Shown: positions 1 through 10,440 of the stretch, piece by piece
How positions within the stretch are numbered: position 1 is the first letter of the stretch
How the letters are laid out: the number at the start of each line of letters is the position of its first letter
NCBI RefSeq assembly: GCF_004664715.2
Contig: NC_051063.1
Coordinates: 115,182,829-115,246,828, forward strand
Length of the DNA: 64,000 bases
Direction: 5' to 3'
From: Peromyscus leucopus
Lineage: Eukaryota; Chordata; Mammalia; Rodentia; Cricetidae
Made by a program: the position numbers and the translations under genes
Notes under the pieces: model-generated
Seen by the model: only the letters and a program-made list of their open reading frames with translations
What the model was told of the DNA's origin: nothing
Databases searched by the model: none

Positions 1-2404
1 TTCAAATCTAGTTAAAAAAAAGATGAGACTAACTAAGTTAAAAATATTATGAGAGAAGCAAGAGTATCACATACAGAAAGAACTAATACACACGATAAAA
101 AGAGATTGTAACGAAGAAATGAGATATTTAGGGATGTGAATGAGCACAAGATAAAAAGAAAACAGAGAGACAAGAAATACAATTGAATAAAACAATTAAG
201 TAATACTTACTACTCAATAGTAGATAGTTTTAGAATACAATTATGATGCTGAGTGTTGAAGCAAATGAATTTAATTACCTTCTAAGGTGTTGGAACATCT
301 AGAGCAATTTTTCTAACACTAACCGAGGCTGTAGTAATAATATAGAATATATGATAATGCTCACACTTAGAGAGTCGAAGCGTGTACGTTACAAATACTA
401 TACTAGAATATAAAATAACAAGAAGTTATTATTGAGGAGAGGAAATAGTGATAATTTTAACATAAAATACTATAGAGAATAAGGAAAATTGTATGTGTAG
501 AGAGTGAACCTAAACCATAAAACCTAATAAATATTCACTATATGAGAAATGGAGGCTAGAAAAATTTAATAAAATGACAAAAGAATTTTGATGTTAGAAA
601 CATAAAGAAAGATAACACAAACTTAGGACTTATAAAGTCAGCTAGGTAAGAGTAGAAATTAGAGTGATTAGAAGAAAATGACAATTAAGGATAGAAATGG
701 AAGAGAAAAATCCATAAAGCAGAGTCTAGGAGTGAGAAGAAGAGTTGAGCTTTAAACTCAGAAGAAATCAAACAAACAAGAGAACATGAGACTAAGTATA
801 GAGGATGAACATTTGAGAGTAAAAGCCAAGAAAGTATAGAGAGAAAAAAACGAATGAAATCAAATTGAGATTAATTATTAACCATTATTAATAGTAATTA
901 TAAAATAAAGATCCCCAGAAAAAAAAAAGTATTTATAAATAAAGAAAAACCAACCATTGATCCAAAAACATAGACATCATCACCAATCAAGATATTACTC
1001 ACCATTTGCAAGCCACTATTAACAACTTGGATTAATTTTTCTGAATAAAAAAAAGGAAACTTAATAGTAAAGTATTGAGAGACTAAGAGAAAACAAACCA
1101 CTTCAATTTAAAGTACTAACCAAAAGTCTAAAACTCATAAAACTGAGATAGTAAAAATGACCATTAAAATAGCTTAGAGAGGAAAAGAAGAGAGTACAGA
1201 GACACAATATATGTTATAAAGATCGATTTATTGAGAGGAGAGAGAGCATATGTTTGAAAGTGAGGTACAGATAGTGACGGAGGGAACCTATAGACTAGGA
1301 AAGCAAAAAAAGAGAACGTTTATCACTTATATTCTAGTAATTAATGAGTATTTGAGAAAGAGCTAGAACAATCCAATAATATAAAAGAGCATAAACTAAA
1401 GGCTTCACATCATCCTGATAATAGAATTACAAAAAGAGAGTTTATACAACATGTATAATAACAAGGATTAGATCTAATTGGAAAAATATCGACATAATAC
1501 TTCTCAAAATAACAAAGAAGCTATAAAACATAATTTTATTTTTTTATTTTATGGAAGATTACTTCTACAATGAGAAGATATTAATTAAAAGAATATTGTT
1601 TGTATATTGAATAGGTAGAATTCAAGGACTAATAGAGATTGGATAAACGAACAAGCCTAATACTAATAAAGTATTAAATTTAAACTATAAAATCAAAATA
1701 TGATATTAATGAAGAAAGATTATCACAAGTATTATACCAAAATGGAGGAGAGTTTTATATGGAATGGTGTAATTTCTGAAAATCAATAAAAAAAAAAAAA
1801 TATATAATTTATAATGAAAGAATATAAAAATTATATGTATTGAATAAAAAAAATTATATATGGATCATAAATTAGAGCTGAAAAAAATAAAAGAAGACCT
1901 CACTAAAGATTATAAGTAAGAGAGAGTTATGTAGGTTGTAAAAAGAAGATGATGAGAGACTAGGCTATTAGGTCTTAAGTATGAGCTTTTCGCCACTTGC
2001 GGAATCTATCATCAAAAATAACAATCTGAGACACAGAGAGATTGAAGACATTATCATGGGCTAAAATATGTATTAAAAAAAAAGGTGAAAAAAAAAAAAA
2101 ATAAAAGAAAAAATTAGATAAATTTATAGAAGAAGAATATAAAAAAATATGTCTTAATTATAGACGATTAGATGCAAGAGGTGTGAGGTGAGAAGAGAGA
2201 GTATATAAATGTTCTATAAAAAGAGAAAAAAATAAAACACAGAGAGATAGTAATGAACTGAAAGTTGCAACATAGAGAACAATATGCTGAATATATTAAG
2301 GAAGGATAATACATCCGATATGGGCTAAAGAACCATTTAATTTATTATGTTAGTAACATAAAATCCGTACGTCTATAAAAACAAGAGAAAATCATAAAGA
2401 TAAA
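1..2404. other. Anomalous A/G-rich, C-poor block in Me3 intron 1
   Basis: By eye this block is roughly half A, with G about twice as common as C on the + strand, and GAGA/AGAGA words recur throughout. No rodent SINE, L1 end, LTR or microsatellite can be recognised in it, which is unusual for 2.4 kb in this window, and all frames are densely stopped. The texture changes abruptly near 2405, where normal balanced sequence begins. It lies downstream of the Me3 exon 1 donor, so it would be intron 1. It may be a badly called or unpolished stretch derived from a purine-rich repeat, or a genuine unknown AT-rich insertion. The sequence alone cannot decide. Confidence 0.6.
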
Positions 2405-2526
2405 ATCCTGTTCCAGGACCGGTTTGAACTCCGATCTCTGACATTCCCTCCAGTGCTAAAAGTTTATAATTCTAGACCTGTCTTCCAGATTCATGTTCCC
2501 CAAACAATCATCATAACTCTGGCTGA

Positions 2527-2572
2527 TATTTATCTCACTGGTGCCCGAGTATTTATCTCACTGGTGCCCGAG
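2527..2572. repeat. Perfect 23-bp tandem duplication (two copies)
   Basis: The unit at 2527-2549 is repeated exactly at 2550-2572, with no intervening base and no mismatch. It lies about 120 bp from the edge of the anomalous 5' block. The absence of divergence means either a recent duplication or an assembly artefact. Confidence 0.9.
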
Positions 2573-2972
2573 TCTGTGCTAAGAACTCTGCCTCCATTTT
2601 CCTTTTAAACCTTGCAATATTCCTAAGAAATCTCTAACAGATACAGAAACTTTAATTCCTGGAGGTCAAAGGAACTGTCCTCAAAAATCAGCTGGAAATC
2701 TGACTCAATCTAGGTCAGAGGAATCATCGCAAACCTTCACTGGGTCTGTACTGGTTTGCTGAAGAAATTAAAGTCCGCATAACCTGTCACCTCTCTCCGT
2801 GTCAAAAGGGAGAGAGAAGGGGACGAAAAGACCAAAACAAACAGAGCAATCTCCGCTAGGCAAAACCAGAAGGGCCTTGGAAGGACGCCAGAGGCTTCTT
2901 CCCAGGCCCAGGGGGCGGGGCGTCCGTCCCTCCAGCCACAGGATCCAACGTCCTACCCTTCTAAACCCGGAC

Positions 2973-2981
2973 CATTACCTT
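2973..2981 (-). other. Me3: Me3 exon splice donor
   Basis: On the minus strand the sequence is AAG|GTAATG, a good U1-type donor. It falls directly after the Asn-Lys codons, where the malic-enzyme exon boundary is expected. Reading through it gives only five more residues before a stop, which supports splicing here. Confidence 0.85.
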
Positions 2982-3161
2982 GTTGAGATGAGGGTTCCTG
3001 GTGACATCGTATCCACGCTTCTTCAGGGGCACTGGGCGAGGCGGACCCGACTTGGAGTGGCAGCCCTGGGCAAGAACGGAGGGTGCTTGGCACCGGAGGG
3101 TGCCGCAGGCCATGCGTGGCAGGGAGGCCAGCCGCGGGCCAGTAACCAGCGCGGCGCCCAT
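2979..3161 (-). CDS. Me3: Me3 first coding exon (mitochondrial NADP-dependent malic enzyme, N-terminus)
   Basis: ME3 oxidatively decarboxylates malate to pyruvate with NADP+ in the mitochondrial matrix. The exon encodes 61 codons from an ATG at 3161 in a strong Kozak context (ACC before, G after) and ends in phase 0 at AAG|GTAATG, with the donor GT at 2977-2978. Residues 1 to about 45 are rich in Arg, Ala, Leu and Ser and lack Asp and Glu, as expected of a mitochondrial presequence. Residues 47-61 (KKRGYDVTRNPHLNK) match the conserved start of the malic-enzyme fold, which distinguishes ME3 from the shorter cytosolic ME1. The remaining exons, with the NADP-binding and catalytic domains, lie off the left edge. 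Longer open frames overlapping on both strands (such as 2799-3476 + and 2953-3495 -) have no recognisable family. Identification rests on recalled family sequence, not on a search. Confidence 0.9.
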
Positions 3162-3171
3162 GGTCCTGGCG

Positions 3172-3200
3172 CAGATCTGGAACTAGGGAGAGACCAAGGT
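3172..3200 (-). other. Me3: Possible 3' splice site upstream of the Me3 ATG
   Basis: About 20 nt upstream of the ATG the minus strand reads CCTTGGTCTCTCCCTAG, then TTCCAG: a pyrimidine-biased tract with AG at 3183-3184 and again at 3177-3178. If used, the ATG exon would be internal and a non-coding first exon would lie further right. The tract is only moderate, so this is a candidate. Confidence 0.4.
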
Positions 3201-3499
3201 CAGGGTTGCCCTCTAGCCAAGCCAGGTCCTGAGCGCCAGCAGAGCGTGGGGCCTGAGTCAGGACTTGGAGAGGCTGGGGGCTCCGGATGGGTTCAAGACG
3301 CCAGCCTGGGCCCCTCCTCCGAGGCCACCTGCTCTGCACTAGGTTGCAGATGCTCCAAGCCTCACCCGGCACGCAGCAAAGCGAAAGCAAGCTCAGAAAG
3401 CAGATCCCGTGTGCGTGTGGATGACAGCCCGTGCCATCCCCTCCCCCATACTGGAGAATGGGTGACTGCGCCCTGAGAGGTCCCTGCACTCTCAATCCC

Positions 3500-4119
3500 T
3501 GTGGTTAGCCTTGGTCCCCGCTTCCTCTGCTCACCTGTCTAGCTTGAGAAGCTAAAGCCTACTCGGTCCCACTGCAGGTAGGTGGGGCCAGGCGCTACTG
3601 TCCCCTGTCACTCTCCCGTCAAAGGCTGCACCACACAGGCAGCATGAGCTTGCAGGACTGGGGACTGGTGCGTTCAGGAAAAGCAGTCCCCAAACCTTCC
3701 CTCGTGGCACCAGACTTCCCTTGAGGATGCACGTGGGGCTCTTCATAACAAGACAAGATGAAGCTCAGTTTCCTCCCACCTCAGGCTTTTGTACTTTTTC
3801 ACCCTGGCCCTCTCCACCCAGAGAGAACTGAGTTGCACTGAGGGGTGAGCGCTTAAGGATCAGCATTCCCTCTTCTGCTTCCACCTTTAGAGCTGGTCCT
3901 GAGCAAGGATGCTGTCCAGTATAACAATCATAAGCCTCACGTGGCTGTGATTTTTCAATAAATTCCTCTAAATAATATAAAGTACAACTTTACACCCATT
4001 TTCTCAGACCTGGGAAGCACTTCTTTCGGCAGTTGAGAGCATGTGTGTATGTGCAGACCACTTCCAGCTTTGTGCAAAGTCCCTCAGCAGTTCCTAAGTG
4101 GGCTCTTAGGAACCCCATG
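3500..4119. other. Upstream flank of Me3, no recognised feature
   Basis: This is single-copy-looking sequence with ordinary base composition and few CpGs. Short open frames exist but are neither long nor family-like. No repeat is recognised. Confidence 0.5.
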
Positions 4120-4742
4120 CCGCTGGCCATAGATGTTAGGGTCACACCCGCACCTTGATGCCCTCCTATCCTTGAATTTAAACGTGTACATCCTCCTCCC
4201 AGTAGTCAAAAGCCTTTTTCTACAGGAACTATTTACTCTGTGTGGGATAGCATCCAAGTCCTTGGGAGGCCTTTCGGTTAACCACAGCCTGGCTCCTGCC
4301 AACTTCTCATGTTCATCCTCCTTCACCTTGTGTTGCCCTTGAGGTCTCCTCTCTCTTGCTTGCTTTCTCCGCCTTACTCAGTCCCCAGCCTCCACCTGAG
4401 GGCCTTTGCACCTGCTGTTGCTTTGGCATGGGATGCCATCCTCCAACCTTCCAAACAACTTGCAATCTCACCCCTCAGGCTGCCCCCTGATGTGTCCACC
4501 TGGAGGCCATCACCCTAGCTATTCCAGTCAGTGTTGGCCATCACCAGGAGAGGCATAAGAAAAGGGTTTCCCCCTACATATAAATTAACAAGTCAGTTAT
4601 GAGCTCATCGTTCTGGCAGCTTAGTGTCTGCTTCCCACCCTTTAAAGACAGGCTTCACTAGGCTAGGGTCTTTGCCTGTAACCACTTGTCCTCAGGGCCT
4701 GGCATGTCTCTGTACAATAAAAAATAGTTGTTTGGTGAATGA
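4120..4742 (+). mobile_element. L2 LINE 3' portion
   Basis: The middle contains the L2 ORF2-end signature GGGCCTTTGCACCTGCTG (about 4400). The 3' end has the typical L2 tail order: an ACAGGCTTCACTAGGCTAGGG-like segment, then GGCCTGGCATG, an A-rich AATAAA-like segment, and TTTGGTGAATGAA. It is diverged, as expected of this ancient family. The open frames at 4309-4518 and 4624-4998 fall largely in it. Confidence 0.75.
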
Positions 4743-6245
4743 AGGTGAGGGACCGCTCTGTTCATCAGGGCTACCAACTCTCAGAATGGCTGCCAGCCAG
4801 ACAGGTGTGCTTCTCTCAGACTCATCTTCCAACCTCATCCCATTCTCATGTCCCAAGTGCAAAGCAGGCATGGTGGAGCTGTCAGAGTCCTCCTGCCTGG
4901 ACTCAGGATTCCGTCTCCTCAAGAATGATGGCCTTCTCTTGAAGTCCATCTCCTCTCTGCTCCAATTTCCAGTTCGCAGTTGGAAAGATCTATATTAACC
5001 AGTGCTTCTTAGAGCGACATCAGGATTCCTTGTTGAAAGGACAGAAGCAGGGTCAACAGTACAGATTTTTCAGGTCCCATCCACAGAGTCTCAGCCAGTA
5101 GAGGTTAAATGCCTGGTTAGGATTATTCTTAGGCTGGATGTTTCCACAAGCCTATCAGTGGCATTTTAATTAATAAAGCAAATTTGAGTTAGAGCTTTTA
5201 CAGTCTGTAACCAAGAACACCAACCTCTTTTAATGTTTTTATATTTGCATATATCACCATCAAACATCTTAAGGACAGAGATTTCATATGCGTGTTCCCT
5301 TCTTCAGTAGTGACTAAAGAGCAAATCACTAGAAGCTGTTCAGTGAGTATGCCCTTGCTCAACACAATGATCTTTTACACCCTTGCTTGGGTGTAAGCCC
5401 AGTCTTTTGAAAGCCAGCTAGAAACAAAGATGCAAATAACGGAAGGGTTCAAACAAGTATGTGTAATTTTTTACACTATCAATTCACCGAAGCTTATAAA
5501 GTTTGCTTGGAAGTCTTTCATGTTTCCTAACCGGTGGCTGATACCCTCAGCCCAGTCACAGCGCTAACAATGTTATCGTATTGGTTACAGTAATGGGCCA
5601 ATGGCGAGAGAAGGTGAGTTCTCAGGCCCTGTTTTCTTCAGGACACAGATCCTGCTGTTGCAGTCCTCCCAAGGTGATTTGGTGTGCTCCACAGGAGCGC
5701 TAACCCCACTTCAGTATCCCATTTCTTCCCTGTGAAAAGGCAGAGAGGAATGGGAAAGAGTGGTTCTCCCCAAGGGGAATGGGATGCATGAGCAGTCAGT
5801 TGGCATCTGCTCAGTTTTGTTTTTTGTTTTTGTTTTTTTTTTTTTTGAAGGGGGCGAAGTACATCACATAATCACATTGATTTCCAAGGAAGTCTGGAAA
5901 CTGTTGTCTGCCATAAAAGCATATATGCTTTACTGAGGCTCATCCGGGGAGTCTATTACTATAAGGAAGAAACTAAGAATTGTTTTTAGGGGCTGACTGT
6001 ACTACAAAGTACAGTCTAGATATAATACTCATTTTGTGATGAGGAGCTTGGCATACAGGGTAGGCTCGGAAACTGGCATCTATAACTGCTCTGTGGGTTC
6101 TTGCTCAGCTTTATAGTAACCTCCTTACCTTTCAAGATGAACACAAGATTTCAGAGACAAAGTTTAGAAGCAAGGGAACATTCTAGAACTTTTCCAATTC
6201 CATTAAAAAAAAAAAAAGAACAAAACAACAGCAAAAAACCCTAAC
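4743..6245. other. Mostly unassigned sequence, possible second L2 tail
   Basis: There is no gene. Around 5265-5360 a stretch resembling the L2 3' end (GGACAGAGATTTCAT, then a degenerate middle and CAGTGAGTATGCCC) may be a further old fragment. A short poly-T lies at 5829-5846, and a poly-A at about 6205-6218 precedes the solo LTR. Confidence 0.35.
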
Positions 6246-6644
6246 TGTGGAGACCCACAGAGGCTTCCTAGTGAGACCTTACTCAAGGTCAGAGAATCTG
6301 GGCTTGCTTTACCCAGCAGGGCTGCATAAGGAGATGATTCGGCCACAGGCATGTTTACCAGGTGTTTGGAAGGGTCTGCACTTGGCTGTACTTTGTCCTT
6401 TGATCTTGCAAGGGGGAGGTCTTTTGCCTTTTCCTGTGGCACATTATAAAAAGCCCCTTTGAATAAAGCTCTGGGCACAGCTGGGTATTGACCCAGGGCC
6501 CTCCTGCAGCTATCCTGTGTCACTGTCTTTCTTATCATCTTTCTATCTTTCTACCCAATATTTCTTCATTCCTCTCTCCTCCACCCAAGGACCCTTCAAA
6601 AGGTGGGAGCAGGTCGGCGAGCTGGTCTCCGGCAGACTCCCACA
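6246..6644 (+). mobile_element. Solo LTR (class II/ERVK-like) with perfect 6-bp TSD
   Basis: The 399-bp element begins TGTGGAGACC and ends CTCCCACA (TG...CA). It is flanked by the exact 6-bp direct repeat CCTAAC at 6240-6245 and 6645-6650. In order it holds a TATA-like ATTATAAA at 6443-6450, a poly-A signal AATAAA at 6462-6467 and a pyrimidine-rich U5-like tail, which fixes the plus orientation. A 6-bp duplication is typical of class II ERVs. No internal retroviral sequence is attached, so it is a solo LTR left by recombination. The minus-strand open frame inside it is chance. Confidence 0.88.
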
Positions 6645-6869
6645 CCTAACATCCTTAACCAGCCAGTATGGTAGTCTGTTCTAGCATTAGATAAAACTAG
6701 TGACTCTCCATCATCTGCCTCACTCCTCCCCTATCACATCCCACCTACTGACTTCTGCTGCCTTTGTAATGTTGCTCCCTGAGGTGACAGGGTAGGAATC
6801 TCACTTTACCAAAGGTTTTATTCTAAATTCACTTAATACCTTTGCTTTTCTAGCACAAGCATAGAGATT

Positions 6870-8130
6870 TGAGTATTTATGTGCTACCTTACTGAATTGT
6901 GACTTCCTTAAAGAATGAAACCACCACCCTACAATGGGGGAGACTACTCCAGCTAGAAACCATACATTACCAAATAAAACCTTAGTGCCAGGAATGAGTT
7001 ACCTCTTTCTGAGTTGGTGACCCTTCGCGCCTCAAAGACCCCCAAAACATTACTTGGCAGTAAGTCCTCATTGCTGAAGATACCATGTGCTTATGTCATA
7101 GAACATCAAGAAAACTAGGTGGCACTCAACTGGAAGCTTCTTCACAGTTTTGGAAGGTGCTGTACATGCTATGGAAGGAGAAAAGTAATCATCAATCTCA
7201 CCCAGCTATTAACTCTGCGAGATATAATGATGATCTACCTGGTAAGTTATCTCCCCTGGTACAATAGTGGTATACATGTTATGGGAGTGGTCAATTACTC
7301 TTTGATGTAATTAAAGCCTGCTCCATGAGATGGGTCCTATATCAGATCCTATCAATGAGGCTAAGAACCAGAGACTAGCTAGATCATGGGCCCTAGAAGG
7401 AAACCTTCTTATATTATTCTGCTAAAGGAACATTGTAATAAAATGACTCCTGATGACATATTGCTTGCTATACCCACAGATCAGTGAGTATATTACTCAA
7501 CCTTCACCAGAGGTGCTGCTTCTTGCAATAGGCGGCAACTAACACAGAGACCCACAATTGACCAATATACAGAGAATAAGACACTTATGAGTCCTCAGTC
7601 TTAAAGGGGATGTCTATCACACCCCTCTTATCAAGGCTCAGGGATCTATGTGGAAGATGAGGTGGGAAGATTTTAACAGCCAGAGGTGGTAGATACCTTC
7701 AAGGAAGCAGTGTTTTCCAGACTCACCAGGGCGGATGAACATACAAACTCACAAAGACGGTGTCAGCATGCATAGGACCTGCATAAGTAAAAGCCAGACA
7801 AAATCCCAGCAGGGAGGAGGGTAGGTGGGCATAAAATCCTACCCCTCAGCAAGGAGCTATTGGCATTTGATTGCAGCTGGGTGAAGGAAAGAAAGTTTTC
7901 TTCAGTGGAGCGATATTTGGTATATGGGTCACACTCCAGGGCAGGTCCCATGTCCAGGAGTAGTTGGCCAACACAGACAGGATTCCATGGGGGTTGTTTT
8001 GTTTTGAAACAGAGGTGAAAACATGATGTTGGGTGGATAGAAAAGAGGGGGAGGAGATGGGAGGGGGACGAATATGATCAAATATATTGTATGAACCTTT
8101 CAAAGGATGGATAAAAAAATATTACTTAAA
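6870..8130 (+). mobile_element. Rodent L1 (Lx-type) 3' UTR end
   Basis: This matches the familiar non-coding 3' region of older rodent L1s: CACAGAGACCCACAATTGACC (about 7540), AAGAGCCAGAGGTGGT-like (about 7680), GGAGTAGTTGGCCAACACA (about 7957) and the terminal GATCAAATATATTGTATG followed by an A-rich tail near 8110-8130. It is 5'-truncated and diverged. No coding capacity remains, and the open frames at 7085-8364 are remnants or chance. Confidence 0.85.
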
Positions 8131-8569
8131 AAAGATTCCAACAACCATTTACAAATCTTTGTACCTTTAGTATCTGGGTCGGTGCCTGGCTGGCACAGAG
8201 AATATACTTGGTTTGTTGAATTTCGACATCTGTCAGGCAAGGCCTTTCTCCGCCATCACTTCTGTTTAAATACCGTCGTCACCAGCCAGTCTCTCACAGT
8301 CAGTAAGCTCATCATCCTCCTTCATGTTCCCCCAATGCCTCCACGTGTATCTACTACATCATGAAAACCAGTCTCTCTTGCATGTGGTTTATTTATATGC
8401 CTGTCTTCTCTGAGCCTCTGGGGACCTCATGAAGGCAAACAACTGTAGATTCCAATGGTCTGGATTCTACTAGTGAATAGTTCATGTGACCTTGAGCATT
8501 TTAAGTGACCTTATACAACCTCACCATCATCACGTTAAAACTGAGATCCTACTGTTATTTCTAGCATTT

Positions 8570-8665
8570 TTTTGTGGATTTATTTGCTTACTCAAAGCAC
8601 TTGTAATGCACTGACATGATGCCAAGCACAGTTCTAAACACTCAAGTGGAGACTTGAGATTTGGA
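8570..8665 (-). mobile_element. MIR fragment
   Basis: TTTATTTGCTTACTCAAAGCAC through ATGCCAAGCACAGTTCTAAACACT resembles the 3' half of MIR in reverse (TTTATTGAGCAC ... GTGCCAGGCACTGTTCTAAGCACT). It is short and diverged. An L2 tail is the alternative. Confidence 0.55.
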
Positions 8666-8867
8666 AACTGTAAGGTAAGTCCATGGAACCCATGCTTCTA
8701 ATTTTGATCATTTCCCAGGCTGTCCAGATTCAGTCTCCTCATGCTGGCTAGCAGCGGTAAATTGTGGTTCCCAATTGCTCAACCATGAGAATAAATGACA
8801 GGTGTTTGGCAATGCACTGGCTGCTAAGCTCTGATATTTGGGAGGTTGGGTATTGTCTTAGTTAGGG

Positions 8868-9215
8868 TTTCCATTGCTGTGAAGAGACACCATGACCACA
8901 GCAACTCTTATAAAGGAAAAACTTTTAATTGGGGTGGTTTACATTTTCAGAGGTTTAGTCTATTATCATCATGGCCAGACAAGGCGGCACACAGGCAGAC
9001 ATTGTGCTGAAGAAGGAGCTGAGAGTTCAACATCTGGATCTGCAGGCAACAGGAAGTGAACTGTGTTGTTGATTGTAGCTTGAGGATAGGAGACCTCAAA
9101 TCCCACCTCTACAGTGACACACTTTGTTCAACAAGGCCTCATCTATCCCAACAAAGCCACACCTCCTAAGAGTGCCACTGTCTATGGGGGCCATTTTCTT
9201 TCAAATGGTAGAGTG
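8868..9215 (+). mobile_element. Rodent medium-reiteration element (RMER1/URR1 group)
   Basis: It starts TTAGTTAGGGTTTCCATTGC, followed by TGAAGAGACACCATGACC, and ends with CACACCTCCTAAGAGTGCCAC and GGGGGCCATTTTCTTTCAAA. This is a very common rodent non-autonomous element. The family is clear to me by pattern, but its exact library name is not certain. Confidence 0.7.
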
Positions 9216-9690
9216 AGTGTATTTTCAACTAATAATATTTCTCACTCAAAATGGACTTAGGGGTGGTAGGCCAATTAACTGTAAGTCAAAGAGCCCCTGT
9301 AGTAGCTCATTTACTCTTACAGTAGTTTTGTAATTACTCCTTTACAGAGCTGTCGTTCTGACTTATGGCTGGAGCATGCGTCTTACAAACTGCTTCTTTG
9401 GCAGCAGGTTGCCCAGTAATTCCTGTCAGTGGGGGCAATGGGGGAGACTGAAGGCTGGAGAGGACAGACTTTACTCTGTTTTGACTGGTCCCTTTCAGTT
9501 CAAGAGCTCAGCCATAGTCCATTGACTGGCATCAGTCATTGATCCCAGAGTGCAGCCTCCTTCCTTACCAAATACAGCCTCACCAAGCGCCTGCACACCT
9601 GACAGCTGGCCTCTGGCTCCTCAAGTCCAGCCTTTGGCAGTTCCAGCAGCAACTTTTATTCCTCACCTTAAGCTTCCTCCTGTGGTTTCT

Positions 9691-10195
9691 TGTACCAGGC
9701 TTTCTCTTTCAGGTCACCAACCAGCGCCCAAATCATGACACAGAGACTTATTATTAGTTTTGAATGCCTAGCCTTAGCTTATCTCTTTTCTGGCTAGCTC
9801 TTTAAACTTAAATTCACCTGTGTCTCTTCATCTACCTTTTGCCTTTGTGCTTTTTTTAAACCTTCTTTCTGTGTATCTTACTCTGTGTCTACTGGCTGGA
9901 GGCTCCTTGGCTTCTGGCTCAGGCATCTTGCTGATTCTCTCCTTTCTTTTCTTCCTGAGCTTAGAGTTCTCCTCCTATTTATTCTCTCTGCTAGCCCCAC
10001 CTATCCTTTCTTTGGTCATTCAGCTCTTTATTAGATCCATCAGGTGCCTTAGGCAGGCAAGATGAAACAGAGGCAACCCATCTTTACATCAGTAAACAAA
10101 TGCAGCATAAACAAAAGTAAGACACCTTTACACAGTTAAAGTAATATTCTGCAGCATAAACCAATGTGACACATCTTTACCTGGTTAATATTCCA
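9691..10195 (-). mobile_element. ERV LTR, family A (minus)
   Basis: It resembles the LTRs at 20370-20869 and 26452-26928. It has TGTACCAGGC at the left end, CACCAACCAGCGCCCAAAT, the inverted poly-A signal in AGCTCTTTATTAGATC, and repeated AAACAAATGCAGCATAAACA-like units at the right. An extra internal repeat of the GCAGCATAAACA segment makes it slightly longer than its relatives. No clean target duplication could be read, so the right boundary is approximate. Confidence 0.7.
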
Positions 10196-10319
10196 GAAAC
10201 TTCCAGTGGCTGCCCCAGCACTCCCCACCTTCTCATTCAGTCCCCTAGCACCAGTGAAAACCGTTCTTTATATCGAAATCATTGTTTGGTTCTGTTTGCC
10301 CAACTTAGTCCAGCCTAAC

Positions 10320-10440
10320 GTGACCTGGAAACTGGTGTTACCCTCAGTTTTCAAACCAGGACACAAACCAGAGGAGCTGCTTTGCCTGAGTGGGCTGGGA
10401 TTTAAATCTGGACTCCAGATGCCATAGCGGTTCTAGGACA
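10320..10440 (-). mobile_element. MIR fragment
   Basis: The segment with CAGTTTTCAAACCAGGACACAAACC, then GGGATTTAAATCTGGACTCC, follows the reversed MIR core and tRNA-related half (GGGATTCGAACCCAGG ... CTGACTCC). It is diverged, and its ends are approximate. Confidence 0.5.

Larger units (their letters stand above)
2878..3440. promoter_or_regulatory. CpG-rich segment around the Me3 start exon
   Basis: This segment is clearly more GC-rich than its surroundings and keeps CpG dinucleotides at a density seen nowhere else in the window, densest about 2910-3260. A GC box (GGGGGCGGGGC) lies at 2911-2921, just inside intron 1. It is a weak CpG island and could be the core or an alternative promoter of Me3. 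No TATA box is seen upstream of the ATG on the minus strand. The transcription start cannot be placed from sequence. Confidence 0.5.

Noticed and set aside
2799..3476. 225-aa plus-strand open frame and 180-aa minus-strand open frame over the Me3 exon
   Set aside because: Both are products of the GC-rich, stop-poor segment. Neither resembles a family, and the real coding frame is the 61-codon Me3 exon on the minus strand.
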